A stretch of DNA of 64,000 nt from Taudactylus pleione (lineage: Eukaryota; Chordata; Amphibia; Anura; Myobatrachidae), in the NCBI GenBank assembly GCA_031769625.1, contig JAUIMM010000885.1, positions 4,483,001 to 4,547,000 on the forward strand. The letters are read 5' to 3'. Within the stretch, counting starts at the first letter, position 1, and each line of letters begins with the position of its first letter. The notes under the pieces are model-generated. The model had not been told where the DNA came from and did not search any database. It saw only the letters and a list, made by a program, of their open reading frames with translations. Shown here in pieces: positions 1-10,732 of the stretch. The translations under genes were made by a program, and so were the position numbers.

Positions 1-281
1 CGAAAATTCACTGTTAAGCTGATTTGACCTAAAACCTGTTGGCGCCCTAGACGGGGATTATTAATGTGTTTAAAAAAAAAAAAAATCCAATTCCCCTTAT
101 GAATTCATCTATGTGCTGATGCTGAACAGCCTGGGGTTATATGGGGCTATGTGATGTAATGAAAGGGGGACCTGCACATCGGGGTGCACCGTAGCCCAGC
201 CTGTCATAGTCTAGTACCAGCAGTGGCTTTTTGTCACCCAGTAGTTGCCACAACCACTTTTGGAGTATATGCTGTTTTATA

Positions 282-284
<3 letters not shown>
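1..284. other. Unassigned AT-rich sequence
   Basis: I see no coding sequence here. A run of about 13 A lies at 73-85. The stretch abuts the tail of a minus-strand LINE. Confidence 0.4.
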
Positions 285-323
<39 letters not shown>

Positions 324-325
324 TA
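285..325 (-). repeat. (TAA)n tail of a LINE
   Basis: This is an uninterrupted TTA/TAA trinucleotide run. On the minus strand it directly follows a LINE 3' UTR, so it is best read as the 3' simple-repeat tail of that insertion rather than as an independent microsatellite. A similar tail ends the plus-strand LINE at 47062. Confidence 0.8.
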
Positions 326-719
326 TTAACAGTTTCTTATATAGCACAGCATATTCCATTGCGCTTTACAATTGGAAATATTTACAGAACAAAACAAGGT
401 AATAACAGACAGAGGGCCCTGCTTGCAAGCTTACAATCTATAGGGAAACAGGCATTGATACACAAGGATAGGTGCTATATATTGCAATTTGGTCTGGCCA
501 GAATGCAGAGTTTCTTGGTGGGCTGCATGATCCAGTCACACAGGAATGTCGACCAAATGTCAGGAGTATGTGAAAAAAGGCAATATGTGAGGTTATGTGT
601 GGACTGTGAGAGGGGATGTAATAAGACATGGAAGCTATGAAGGTTATGTGGGAGGTTCTGGAATCTGATAAGCTTGTCTGAAGAGGTGAGTTTTCAGGAA
701 ATGCTTGAAGGATTGGAGA

Positions 720-1208
720 CTAGAGGAAAGTCTTATTGTGCATGGTAAGCACATTCCATAGAGTGGGTGCAGCTCGAAGAAAGTCCTGTAACCGTGAATG
801 GGAGCAAGTAATGCGTGGGGATGAGAGACAGAAATCTTGTGCTGAGCGGAGAGGTCGGGTTGGGAGATATTTTGAGACGAGTGAAGAGATGTATGTTGGT
901 GTGGTTTGGTTAATAGCCTTATGTGTAAGTAAGAGTATTTTGTATTGAATACAGTAGAAATCCGGCAACCAATTAAGGGACTGACAGAGCGGGGCAGTAG
1001 ACGATGAACGTTTGGCAAGGAAGATAAGCCTCGCAGCTGCATTCATAATGGATTGTAATGGCAATAGCCTGTTTTGGGGAAGACCAGTAAGGAGACTATT
1101 GCAATAGTCAATGCGGGAAATAATGAGTGCATGGATTAGAGTTTTTGCAGTGTCTTGTGTGAGATATGGTCGAATTTTATATAGGCTTACCATACTATCC
1201 TTTAACAC
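720..1208 (-). pseudogene. LINE reverse transcriptase C-terminal fragment
   Basis: The translated minus strand carries the post-catalytic C-terminal part typical of CR1/L2/Rex1 LINE ORF2. In order it shows TAKTLIHALIISRIDYCNSL, a LQSIMNAAARLIF motif, a LNWLPDFYCIQYKILLLTHKA motif (canonical HWLPxxxRIxYKILLLTxKA), and AAPTLWNVL near the end. The catalytic FADD motif and the endonuclease are absent because the copy is 5'-truncated, so it cannot encode a working enzyme. The frame is unusually clean for a relic, which suggests moderate age. A family closer to Rex1 than to L2 cannot be excluded without alignment. Confidence 0.85.
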
Positions 1209-1210
1209 CG

Positions 1211-2088
1211 GGATACTCCTAAATTACACTTGTATTGTGGCCATTCGAGCAGGGGTGTTTTAAGAGAGGAGGGGGCACGAGTGCAGACTCAGTGCAGGCC
1301 CCCTCCTCTCTCTGGCAGTGCCGCGTTGCAGCAGGACATTCTGGCTTAGTGCCAGAAACTACTGCACATGCGCAGGTCTCCAGGAAATTGGCGCCTGCGC
1401 TGTTTTCCCTGTGAAAGCTGTACTGTCACCAGGAAAATGGCCGCCACCATTTTCCCAGTGACTTTTGCTGCACTATGGAGACTTTGGACAGGTTAGTATA
1501 AGACTATATGGGTGCAGTGTGTGCGGTGTGTGACCCCTGGACCCATGTGCCCTGCACAACCTGCACTCATTATAGATACACCCCAGCATCTGAGCAAAAG
1601 CATGGATCATTTTAAAACCTGGACTGTATCGGCAGAGTTTGGGAACCTCTGGCATAATGTTACTATGCTCTTTCCGTAGGATTCATAAAGCTTTTCTACA
1701 ATCATTATTGGGACCCCCTGGATGAAAGACACCGGGATATCAGCTAGTGTGAAATGCTCCTTAAAGCATTTTATGCATGCCAGCAGTACCGTGATAATTT
1801 AACATCATATTGACAGTTTTACTACCGGTGCACGTGAAATCAAGTACTGTAGCTTCTCACACTTGCCGACATCCTGGCGCCTTTCTTCCCGGATCCCCAT
1901 AATGCTTGTCAACATTTTGACTGTTGACAAGCAAACTACATACTTATATCTTCCTGCAGCAGATGCATTTAACACAGTATCTTAAGATACATTCAGCCCA
2001 GTATACAGTAAGCACCGAATTGCTACATTTAAAACTGATTTTCTTACTCAGATATGTGCAGCTCTACACGAGGCCCAAGGTCATCGAC
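1211..2088. other. Repeat-derived non-coding sequence with inverted YY1-like motifs
   Basis: Around 1260-1460 the sequence resembles 6610-6811 plus 8104-8150 and 42700-43050: a 'ggccccctcctctct' block and paired 'aaaatggccgcc / ccattttcc' motifs (here at about 1434-1457). From 1590 to 1655 there is a short piece ('cagagtttgggaacctctgg') also seen near 30060-30085. The rest, to the MITE at 2092, shows no recognisable feature. Confidence 0.5.
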
Positions 2089-2091
2089 TAA

Positions 2092-2458
2092 TGCTGACCA
2101 CACACATGGCGATTTTTTTCACCCGATCTGGCCGATTCCGACGTATTGGAACGACAGATCGTGTAAAATATGGCCAAATCCTGAGTAAATCGTGAGTCCC
2201 CACTCACGATCATGATGCGATGTGCGTCCCCGCTGGTCGCACATCGCATCGTCATTTCTGCCGGGCAATAGGGCAGATCTGACAATCTACGACACGATGC
2301 ACTGTGACAGTCTGGATGCAGGAGAGATCGTTTGAAGATTGGACACCAAATCGTGTGCAGATTGTGTGCAGAGCTGCCGGGGAGAGTTTCAAGGGAAATC
2401 GTACACAAATCGTACACATCGGCTCATCGTGTGCAGATCGCTATGTGTGTGGCCAGCT
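2092..2458. mobile_element. 367-bp MITE with TAA target duplication
   Basis: The ends are imperfect inverted repeats: TGCTGACCACACACATGGCG at the left, and the reverse complement of the right end reads AGCTGGCCACACACATAGCG. TAA flanks both ends (2089-2091 and 2459-2461), as expected for PIF/Harbinger-type 3-bp duplications. The inside is rich in ATCGT/ACGAT palindromes and has no coding capacity. Relatives lie at 34464-34804 and 48816-49167. Confidence 0.75.
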
Positions 2459-2461
2459 TAA

Positions 2462-3010
2462 GTGCTTTTAAGATGCTCACAGAATTTTCGAGAAAATTAG
2501 TTACATGGCATGAAAGGCGGCGTGCATTAGTTGAGCGAAGAGGGCGGAGAGGAGCGTGAAGGGAGATGAGATCAGAGATGTATATGGGAGAAGATTGGGT
2601 GAGGGCTTTGTGAGCGAGTGTGAGAACCTTAAATTGGACTCTGAAAGGGAAGGGGAGCCAGTGTAGGGCTTGTAGGAGAGGGGAGGCAGATGCAGAATGT
2701 TTGGAGAGGAAGATAAGCCATGCAGCAGCATTGAGGACAGACTGGAGAGGAGAGAGATGGGATTTGGGGAGGCCAGATAGGAGGAGGTTACAATAGTCCA
2801 ATCTGGAGATGACCAGTGAGTGTATGAGGGTTTTAGTAGCATCCTGGGTGAGATAGGGTCTGATCTTAGAAATATTTTTGAGATGGAAACGACAGGACTG
2901 TGAAAGGTTCTGGATATGTGGTTTGAAGGAGAGGGATGAGTTCAGGATAACTCCAAGACAGCGCACCTTGGGACTAGATGAGATAGTTATTCCATCAATT
3001 GATAAAGAAA
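2462..3010 (-). pseudogene. CR1/L2-type LINE reverse transcriptase fragment
   Basis: This is a second, diverged minus-strand copy of a CR1/L2-like ORF2. It starts slightly more N-terminal than the copy at 720-1208: a SPKVRCLGVILNSSLSFKPH segment is followed by ATKTLIHSLVISRLDYCN, LQSVLNAAAWLIFLSKHS, LHWLPFPFRVQFKVLTLAHK and a PIYISDLI motif. It is cut off just where the TAA-flanked MITE begins, so its 3' UTR is missing. The frame is open through this stretch, but the protein would lack endonuclease and catalytic RT motifs. Confidence 0.85.
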
Positions 3011-3916
3011 TAGTGATAAGTAGAATCTGATTGGTTGCTATGGGCAACATCTCCATTTCTAAAAATCCGCACTTTAGTAAATATACCCCTAAAGATTGAA
3101 TGTATTTTACCAGAGTTTCCTCTATGTGCCAAGTGAATACTGTATGAGCCCCTTGGTCTTCACAGTTTGCCATGGAATTCTAGCAACAAATGGGTTGATT
3201 CAGAGTTTAATGTAAGCCCATTTGTACTACACATGCTCGGAAAATGACTGCGCACATGTTCAGGCTATGCTGAGACATATGGATTGCGACCGCGGAGGCG
3301 GAACTGGGTTGTACCTGGGTGTTCTTATATCAGCTAATTAGAGTGCGCTTGTATTTAAGCAAACTCAGCCAATGCATAGGACTCAAGCGAAAATGAACCT
3401 GCTTGGACGAAGTAAAGGTTAGATGCATGTATTCACGGGATGTAATTATTATCCCAGATGTTGGTATGACGGCGCTCAGAATGCTGGCGCCGGAAACCCG
3501 ATACCAGGGAGGCCCACATCGCACACCCTACGTCCATAGTAAATAATACTTATGTGGTACCCCCAAGTTTGTTCCCAAATAGGGGTCCCCCAATATTTTT
3601 TTTTATGTATGTACACATAGACATACTGCAGCCCCATTCCACATAATAGGCAGGTATAGTGAACTTTGACTGACCCTGCTCTCCCTGAACCCCACTGAGC
3701 ATGTGCAAACAGGGAGGTAGAAAGTGCCCCTTGGTCAGCGATCCATTTAGGAGGGAAAATCCTGCCCCATTGATTGGTAGCCTGGGTGTCCAGGCAGAGA
3801 TCCCTGTAGGCGGCCTGTTGCTGAGTCCCCCCTGTCCACTCATAGATGCCAGACCGACAGGGAGGAGAGTGAGGGAGAGCTTATATAATACCTTTCTCAG
3901 GGCTGTCAGTACTGAT
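3011..3916. other. Unassigned sequence with MITE debris
   Basis: At 3017-3095 there is a repeat piece ('ttggttgctatgggcaac', 'gcactttagtaaatatac') of a type dispersed in this window (compare 24940-24962). The remainder has no convincing coding potential or paired ends that I could define. Confidence 0.4.
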
Positions 3917-5488
3917 TCTGGGAGGAATTTCTGTAGAGAGAGTCTGGGGAAGAATTTCTGTGGAAAGAGTCTGGGAGGAATTTCTGAAAAAAGGATAGTC
4001 TGTGAGGTGTTTCTATGGAGTGTCCCTGGATCCGTACAAATAGGGGTGCAGTAACCCGTCTCATTTACCCTGGATTACAAATACTGCACCTGGTATGCTG
4101 TCTGTATCGAGTTGCTGTGGAGTGTCCTTGGAGCTGTAAAAATAAGGATGCTATAACTTTAATGTTGCCCTGGATTACAATTACCAGACTTCCTATTAAC
4201 CTGGTAAGCTACCTATACAACCTGCCAGGAGAGGTGCTCTGATGCTGGATGTGAGTCCCTGGAGGAAGCTTGCCTGGGGATTTGCATAGAGCACCCTGCT
4301 TTGGAAGTAGCCCCCTCTGAATAAAGGACTGCCTTCCTAAGTGCCTGTTATCAGGAGCCACATTTGTAAATATGCGCATGCTGGGAGAGAAGAGGAGCTG
4401 CCTGGGAAGGAGGTCACATCGCTCCATTGTCGCAGATGAAGCCCCAGCTGAGGAAAAGGTCCCGCCAATGACGAAAACCCTGCTGGCACCCGCACGGGCA
4501 GAAGAAAAGACAGCCCCAGAGGAAGAGTGCTTCAGGACCCCTCCTGCTGCAGTGTGTGTTTGCTGGACAGAGCCCCTGTGAAAAGGGAGTTTGCACCTGT
4601 TGCTCCTTGTAAAACACCTGCCGGAGGTCTGCAGCTGGAAGCTCTGGTGCGGTGCTGTGCATCCTGGAGTTTCCCTGGACATCGTGAGAGACTGAACAGC
4701 CACTGCCAGGGGTGAGATCATACCTGAACCTCCCTATACTCTGTCCCTCCACAGCTCCTACCTTCCCTCCATTAAGGCCCTGCCCCTCTGTACACCTATC
4801 CTATCTGGGTCCCCTGGGTCTATTGCATTATCCTTTATCTTGTGGCTAACCATGATTAGACTGGGAGACTAGGTTTTGTGTAAAAGCTGGGACAGGGGGT
4901 TAGTCTCCCACACAACTGGGTGTAGAAAGGAGTCATAGTGTTTTAAATTAGGTAAAGTGTGTGTAGTGATGAAATAGGGGGGAAGTAAAAGATAGGTCAC
5001 CCCCTCTTTTTCCCAAGAGTTGCATTGGTGGTCATTTTCTTTCCTGTGAACCTCTGGCTCATGTCCAGGAGGGGACCTGCCTTATGGGTGTCGGCTCATG
5101 TCCGATGCCACTGTGGGTGATGTACAAAGTATTTTATGTCTAGCTTTAAAATAAATGTAATGCCATGTGATATGTATTTGGCTCTGTTTACTGTTTGACT
5201 TGTGTGTTAGCTAAATGGTTGATAGTGACCCTCCATTGCCCTTTATCTGTTATAATACTCTGTAAAGCTGTTCACTGCTTGCTGTGTTATTATTGTCAAT
5301 GCTGATTAATATTTTGCTTGCATGAAATGTTTGAGTATTTACCCATATTGGTGTTGATGTAAATTGTTTCTTATACACTATTTGGCCTGGTAACCATTTC
5401 AAAGTCCATTCATGCTGATGTAATGTATATTGCTTGTTTATTTAGCCCCGGCTTGCAATTCTGGTGATAGTAAATTGTGGCATAGGCA
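3917..5488 (+). other. Unexplained LTR-like region with internal duplications
   Basis: A roughly 33-bp motif containing 'ggaatttctg' is repeated about three times at 3917-3990. A block of about 110 bp is then duplicated with divergence (about 4013-4115 and 4116-4225, each containing 'ccctggattacaa'). AATAAA follows at 4319-4324 and again near 5150. Duplicated promoter-like blocks followed by a poly(A) signal would fit a degraded LTR, but I found no TG...CA boundaries, no primer binding site and no gag/pol, so this is only a suggestion. Confidence 0.3.
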
Positions 5489-6200
5489 ATTAGCAAAGAC
5501 TGTGTTAAATGCTGCAAATCTGCCGGTGAACTATTGCTTCCAGCATAGCCCTTGTTATTTTTCTCAGTAGGGCCAAGTATTAGCAAAGACTGTGTTAAGT
5601 GCTGCAAATCTGCCGGTGAACTATTGCTTCCAGCATAGCCCTTGTTATTTTTCTCAGTAGGGCCAAGTATTAGCAAAGACTGTGTTAAGTGCTGCAAATC
5701 TGCCGGTGAACTACTGCTTCCAGCCTAGCCCTTGTTATTTTTCTCAGTAGGGCCAAGTATTAGCAAAGACTGTGTTAAGTGCTGCAAATCTGCCAGTGAA
5801 CTACTGCTTCCAGCATAGCCCTTGTTATTTTTCTCAGTAGGGCCAAGTATTAGCAAAAACTGTGTTAAGTGCTGCAAATCTGCTGGTGAACTACTGCATC
5901 CAGCATAGCCTAATTGTTTTCCCTATTTTTCTCAGCAAAGGCTCAAAGACTGTGTTAAAACTGTTGCAAGTTGCCGGAGAACTACTGCTTCCAGCATAGC
6001 CTAAGTGTTGTCCCTATTTTTCTCAGCAAAGACTCAAAGACTCTGTTTAAACTATTGCAGGTTGCTGGTGCACTACTGATATAAGCCTAACCAGCATGTG
6101 TTTTTCCCACGTTTTCCTCAGCAAAAGGGAGTGTTAGCACAGACTGTATTTCACAGCTATAGACTGCCGGTGCACCATTGATTCAAGCTAGACGAGCAGG
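5489..6200. repeat. 90-bp tandem repeat array
   Basis: Units start at about 5489, 5579, 5669, 5759 and 5849 with a period of 90 bp and only a few differences (key text 'tagcaaagactgtgttaa', 'ttctcagtagggccaag'). From 5938 to about 6200 three further units are strongly degraded and of unequal length. The gradient from near-identical to decayed units suggests recent amplification at the left end of an older array. Open frames within it are by-products of the 90-bp (30-codon) period. Confidence 0.9.
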
Positions 6201-6389
6201 TTTCATATTTAGGTCTCTCGTTTGTTTTTTTTGGTAAAGTTCTGCAGGAATTGTGGTTCTTATTGATGTCACATGCTTCCCAGCTGGGGTCACCGGTAGA
6301 TGATGGGAAGGTAATAAATAAATACCTTGTCATTGAATAGTGTAATGAATTTCATTCCATCTGTAAATGGTAAATATCTCCTGTCATTT

Positions 6390-6811
6390 GTTGTTAATTA
6401 TTAACAAATAATAAAATTGCGTTGCACCTTCCCTCCTGACTGGTCATTGTGTCTGCAAAAGGGGAATTCAGGCTTGCCTCTCTGTCACGGTGTGTCCTAT
6501 CTGAACACGGGGAAATCGGCCACCGAAGCAACCCGAACACACCTGAACCTGGTGCTAGTGGTGCAGCACTGTACAAACCAGTCAGTACATCACACTTACC
6601 TTTCCATAGATTCCAGTGTACTGCTCTGCTGCGCTGGACCAGCACTGCAAAGCAGCAAAAAATCACTGGGAAAATGGCGGTGGCTGCCATTTTCCCAGTG
6701 ACTCACGCATATGCAGAAAGGATGTCCTCGGGAAAAAGACACAGGTGCCATTTTCCTGGAGACCCAAACAGGCGCAGTAGATTCTGGCATGAAACCAGAA
6801 TCTACTGCGCT
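6390..6811. repeat. Dispersed repeat interrupted by a hAT insertion (left part)
   Basis: This is the same family as 1255-1470 and 42700-43050. At 6671-6700 it carries a palindromic pair 'gggaaaatggcgg...ccattttccca', and at about 6775-6810 a hairpin 'gcagtagattctgg / ccagaatctactgc'. The family resumes after the hAT element at 8104-8150 with 'ggccccctcctctct', showing that the hAT inserted into it. Confidence 0.6.
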
Positions 6812-7483
6812 CAGTGCCGGATTAACAATGGAGCGGGTGGAGCTTCAGATCTAGGCCTCCCTATGAAAATAGGCCCACAGGAGACTGACAGCATTGACAG
6901 GAGAAAAATCTTTTCCTGTCATGGCTGCAAGCAGTTACAAACCCTACCACCAGACCACCCCTGCCTGCCCAGGAAAGCTTCTCCGTTCTCGGCAATCATG
7001 TCACGGCCGGGCATTACAAACAGTGTACAGTAAGTGTCAGTAAGGGGCTTCACAAGCCCTCCCTCCCTGCACCACATGATATCACATAAGTACCGCCCAG
7101 TGGCGGTACCTATGTGCGACAACTTTTCTTACTGTAGGGCAATGCAGGGGCACGCTAAAATAAATGTGATCAGTGCTAGCCCGGGCGGCCGGGAACGGGC
7201 AGACCCTAACTAGTTATTATTCACTGCCGAAAATTGACAGCTCCCTGGGCTCCGCCCTCCGCTTCCTGCTCCTCACTGCACATCCACCTCGGGACTTTGA
7301 TGTGCAGTATGCACAGGGTGGCAGCTGATGGCCAGCCTACAAGTTGAACTCTCCTACCCCCACTGTAATGTGATATGATCACCGCAGGACTCATTCACTT
7401 CCCCTAACCACTCTTAGCCACGCCAGCCCCCCACCTCATTGCATATTTTTTTTAATATATATACATGTTTAAGATTATACATG

Positions 7484-7522
<39 letters not shown>
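7484..7522. repeat. (TA)n microsatellite
   Basis: An uninterrupted TA/AT dinucleotide run inside the 6812-8103 hAT element. Tyr-Ile frames across it are artefacts. Confidence 0.95.
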
Positions 7523-7527
<5 letters not shown>

Positions 7528-7818
7528 TCTCATGGGCATGGGGGTGGCTCGTCCCCTCCCTCCCAACGTGAAAGGCTGCAGACGGTCAGGGGTTGTGCAC
7601 CGCATGGAGGACAAAGTATAATGTGTGGTCTTTAAGTTAAAGCCCAGCACATTACATCTCCTCCTCTGTGGGGTGCATATTTATATAAAGCACAGCCCCT
7701 GACCATCTGTGTCTGGTGCCTGCTGCTCAGTCAGGTATGAGAGAGATAGGGAGGAGGGGGGAGGAAGGGGGTGCTATAACAATTTTTTTGTTGCCACCCT
7801 ACATAAACGACACCCTTG

Positions 7819-7819
<1 letters not shown>

Positions 7820-7854
<35 letters not shown>
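7820..7854. repeat. (TA)n microsatellite
   Basis: A second TA run in the same hAT element, followed by a degenerate tail of TGTGTATA/TATATTT to about 7900. Confidence 0.95.
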
Positions 7855-7860
<6 letters not shown>

Positions 7861-8111
7861 ATATACAAATATGTATATTTATAACATATATATTTTTATA
7901 TATGACCAGTTTCAGCTTCTCCAATTAGAAAAAAAGCATGCCTCTGAAAGGATATGCAACACGCTACACTTTGTATGCAGCAGTGGTCACGCCCTCATTC
8001 ACTAGTCACACCTCCGCATTACATTGTGGGTCACACCTCATGTGGAAGCACACAATAGGCCCTTCTCAAATGTCAGCTCCAGGCAGACCTTAATCTGGCA
8101 CTGACTGCGCT

Positions 8112-8290
8112 GCACACGGCCCCCTCCTCTCTTAAAATGTCCTGCTAGGAAGGGAGGGTTAGGTTTAGGCACTAGGGGTGGAAAGTTAGGTTTAGGCTGT
8201 GGGGAGAGAGGGTTAGAGGTAGGGGATGTAGAGGATACTTACCTCCTTGTGTCGGGATTCTGACCGCCAGGCATCCCGTATCCAACCAGT
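8112..8290. repeat. Fragment of the TTAGG-rich MITE family
   Basis: 'gggagggttaggtttaggca' type text at 8150-8225 is followed by 'acttacctccttgtgtcggg' and 'ccaggcatcccgtatcc'. This is the layout of the right half of the elements at 11117-11555, 30762-31335 and 60650-60990. Confidence 0.6.
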
Positions 8291-8411
8291 ACTGACTGAT
8301 GATGAAGACTAGTACCCAATAAAATGCATACGCAGACGCAGTCACATCTCAAGATGCGTATAACTCTGCATATGCCAAATATGTACACATTTACTTCCCA
8401 TACAGTATATA

Positions 8412-8758
8412 AGGGATGTGCGCCGACCTCCGTGATTTGGTTTTTGTTTTGGATCTGTATCTCCTTCAAGGTTTTGGATCAGGATTTGGTGTTTTGGTTT
8501 TGGTTTTGATTTGGGATCTGGATTTTTTCAATAAAAAATAAATAAAAAGTTTTAAAAACAGCCAAAATCATGTCATTTATGCAATCAAAAAACATGAAAT
8601 TTTGATTTAAAATCCGAATTCCGAACCGCAAAAAGATCAGAACCGCGACTCGGATTTACCCAGATCTCCTCAGGAGATTAGAGCCGCAACTTAGTTTTAC
8701 CCGTTTTCACGAAATTCGGATGGATTCGGATTTCTGGAGAACCAAACCGCTCATCTCT
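8412..8758. mobile_element. hAT-derived MITE (TAGRGATG ends), 347 bp
   Basis: The ends AGGGATGTGCG (left) and CGCTCATCTCT (right) match the ends of the 5.5-kb hAT elements at 34978-40497 and 51068-56623. AGTATATA flanks both sides (8404-8411 and 8759-8766), although the TA-rich site makes the exact boundary ambiguous. The interior is made of 'ttttggatctg' and 'atccgaattccgaac' type text related to the subterminal parts of the large elements. It has no coding capacity. Confidence 0.7.
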
Positions 8759-8760
8759 AG

Positions 8761-8770
8761 TATATATATA

Positions 8771-8812
<42 letters not shown>
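8761..8812. repeat. (TA)n microsatellite
   Basis: A TA run with one TT interruption, directly adjoining the hAT-derived MITE. Confidence 0.95.
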
Positions 8813-8815
<3 letters not shown>

Positions 8816-9348
8816 CTTCCAATTCTGCATCAGGCCCAAAAAGTCTTAAAAATAATTACATTTTAGGGACAATTCTCCTTCACAAGTCATCACATTTTAA
8901 AAGATAATTTAAATTGCAATTTTTTTTCTTTTGCAGTGTTTCTAAACTAATTGATTGACCACAAAATACTAATTTACTATAAAGTGAATTTAAGCCTTCA
9001 AGTACTAAACTTCAAAAACTTTCAGTCTCTCAACCCTGTGTTGTACAAAGCAGCGCTTAGCTCCAGTTTGGCGTTCTAGCCTCTCCTTTAATCTCTCATG
9101 AAGTAAATCCAGGTAGTGATGCAAAGCCAAGGGTTAAGCTGCCGTACTGTATGTACAATGCTCTCAGTTCTCTTATCTCCTCTTCTGCTGGGAATACACA
9201 GTGACAGCTCCTTTATATTGTTTCATTAATGACAGCCTGATTAACATCGGAAGCCCAATGATCTGTAATGAATGTTGCAGTAATGCTCTTGTGCAAATTT
9301 TGAATGTTACAGTCCCATATTTAGACATTGCTGCACATGAAAGATCCA
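8813..9348. other. Unassigned AT-rich sequence
   Basis: I see no coding signal, paired ends or tandem structure. Confidence 0.4.
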
Positions 9349-10732
9349 GGGGGAATTCAATTAGGTGCAAGTTTGCAAAAAGCGTTAAATTTGCACACTT
9401 CGCTATTAATACGCACACTTCGCCTTCATGCGTGCACCAGAGACATGCACAATTTCATTAGAAATACCAATTCGTACTACTCACAGTGAGAGCGTGCATA
9501 TTTTGGGCCTGATTCATTACGGATCGTTATTGCAATTACGCAGGCAGACAGACGATTGTTGCGTACTGCTCATGCGTATGCATCGCAGTGCGTGTACGCG
9601 AAGGCACAACTGCAATCGCACTGCGTTCGCAGAAAACACACAGAATCATTGCAGAGTGATTGAGGAGTGAGCGTTTGGGAGTGATGACGGGGGAGTGGTC
9701 GGCGAAACGCAGGCGTCAGTGCGTTTGAACGCTATTACATGGGCATGCATAAATTAGCCACTGTGATGGCCTACGCAGCTTGAGCTCTCATTGCGCACAG
9801 AAAGGTTATCAATTTCTGAGTAAGGTCAAAACTGTCGTGATTGTGCGTGAGGCTCCGATGTTACTTGATGGTACTGATGTTTTTGCTACTGTAGATTGCA
9901 ATGTATTATGGATTGGGAGGGGAAATGGGCATCTTTATGTTGGCCTGTGATGACATTGTGATTGCAAACATTAATATATTTTTGAAGTGGACCTGGGTGC
10001 GTAATAGCTGCGATCGCAATAGCGATTTGTAATTAATCAGGCCCTTTGTAAAAAAAGCGAACAACAAAACAGCATGAAAAGGTGGGGAGACCTTCTTGGA
10101 CCCCAAAACAGAGACAACATTGTTAGCAGAACCATATAGAAGACTGTATTGCCATAAGAGTACTGTATGCGTATAAAAGGTGTCCAATGGCCGATTGGTG
10201 CATTTTTTAAAAAGAGAGAATTAATATAGAAAACTGTAGAATTTTGTTTAATTACAAAGGAATTAAATGAAAAATGAAAAACAAAGTAGAAAAAAATGAT
10301 GCTTTTGGGGTAATTTAAGGTGACTTTTAAAAATGTAAAAAAAATAATTTAAGCACTTATTTTTGTTGAAATAAATACTTTCATTAAATCTGGAGTGCAT
10401 TATTTAGCTAAAAAGCTTATTTTGGGGTAATTTGAGACCATTTATTTATTTTTCCACCCAAAAAAATTATTATTGGCTCAGTTAAGCTAATTTAAAAATT
10501 TAAAATGCCTAATTAGTCATTAGTCATTAGGCAAGTTCTGACATTTTCACCTTAAAATAAATATTTTTCCTACCTTTTTACCTGCTCAGGGGGGTGCAAA
10601 AAAAAAAAACAGATGAGTTTACTTTGAATATGAAATGCGAGTTTGGAATTGAATTGCAAATATAATTATCAATGCGAGTTTGCCGTGAATTTGCCTCGCG
10701 GGACTAAACACGCACCTACTTTAATTCCCCCC
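9349..10732. mobile_element. Outer MITE (GGGGGAATTCAATTAG ends), split by a nested MITE
   Basis: The left end is GGGGGAATTCAATTAGGTGC, and the reverse complement of the right end is GGGGGGAATTAAAGTAGGTGC. The interior (e.g. 10190-10600) is very AT-rich. The element is interrupted by a second MITE at 9505-10044. An element with the same terminal motif lies at 43608-44440. Confidence 0.7.
9505..10044. mobile_element. Nested MITE, 540 bp, GGGCCTGATTCATTACGG ends
   Basis: The left end is GGGCCTGATTCATTACGGATC, and the reverse complement of the right end is GGGCCTGATTAATTACAAATC. TTT lies on both sides (9502-9504 and 10045-10047), fitting a 3-bp target duplication inside the outer MITE. It is therefore younger than its host element. 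Confidence 0.75.

Larger units (their letters stand above)
285..1210 (-). mobile_element. CR1/L2-type LINE, 5'-truncated 3' end
   Basis: Read on the minus strand this is the last part of a non-LTR retrotransposon: the reverse transcriptase C-terminal region, then a 3' UTR, then the (TAA)n tail. The 3' UTR has the familiar sequence around 'gcttgcaagcagggccctc' and 'tgtaaagcgcaatggaatat' common to vertebrate CR1/L2-like elements. The 5' truncation at about 1210 is the usual outcome of incomplete target-primed reverse transcription. A related 3' UTR piece recurs at 12150-12315. Confidence 0.8.
6812..8103. mobile_element. Non-autonomous hAT element, 1292 bp, perfect 8-bp TSD
   Basis: The left end reads CAGTGCCGGATTAA, and the reverse complement of the right end reads CAGTGCCAGATTAA. 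ACTGCGCT flanks both sides (6804-6811 and 8104-8111). A CAG start and an 8-bp duplication are hAT hallmarks. The interior has no transposase. It holds two (TA)n tracts and a long imperfect hairpin ('gcagacggtcaggggttgtgc' at about 7577 against 'gcacagcccctgaccatctg' at about 7692). It depends on a transposase encoded elsewhere. Confidence 0.85.

Noticed and set aside
2424..3173. 249-codon minus-strand frame as one host protein
   Set aside because: Only the part from about 2462 to 3010 is LINE RT; the two ends are fortuitous read-through into neighbouring repeats.
8230..8250. 'atacttacct' as the 5' end of a U1 snRNA gene
   Set aside because: The match is limited to about 10 bases and recurs in several TTAGG-array MITEs; the rest of U1 is absent.
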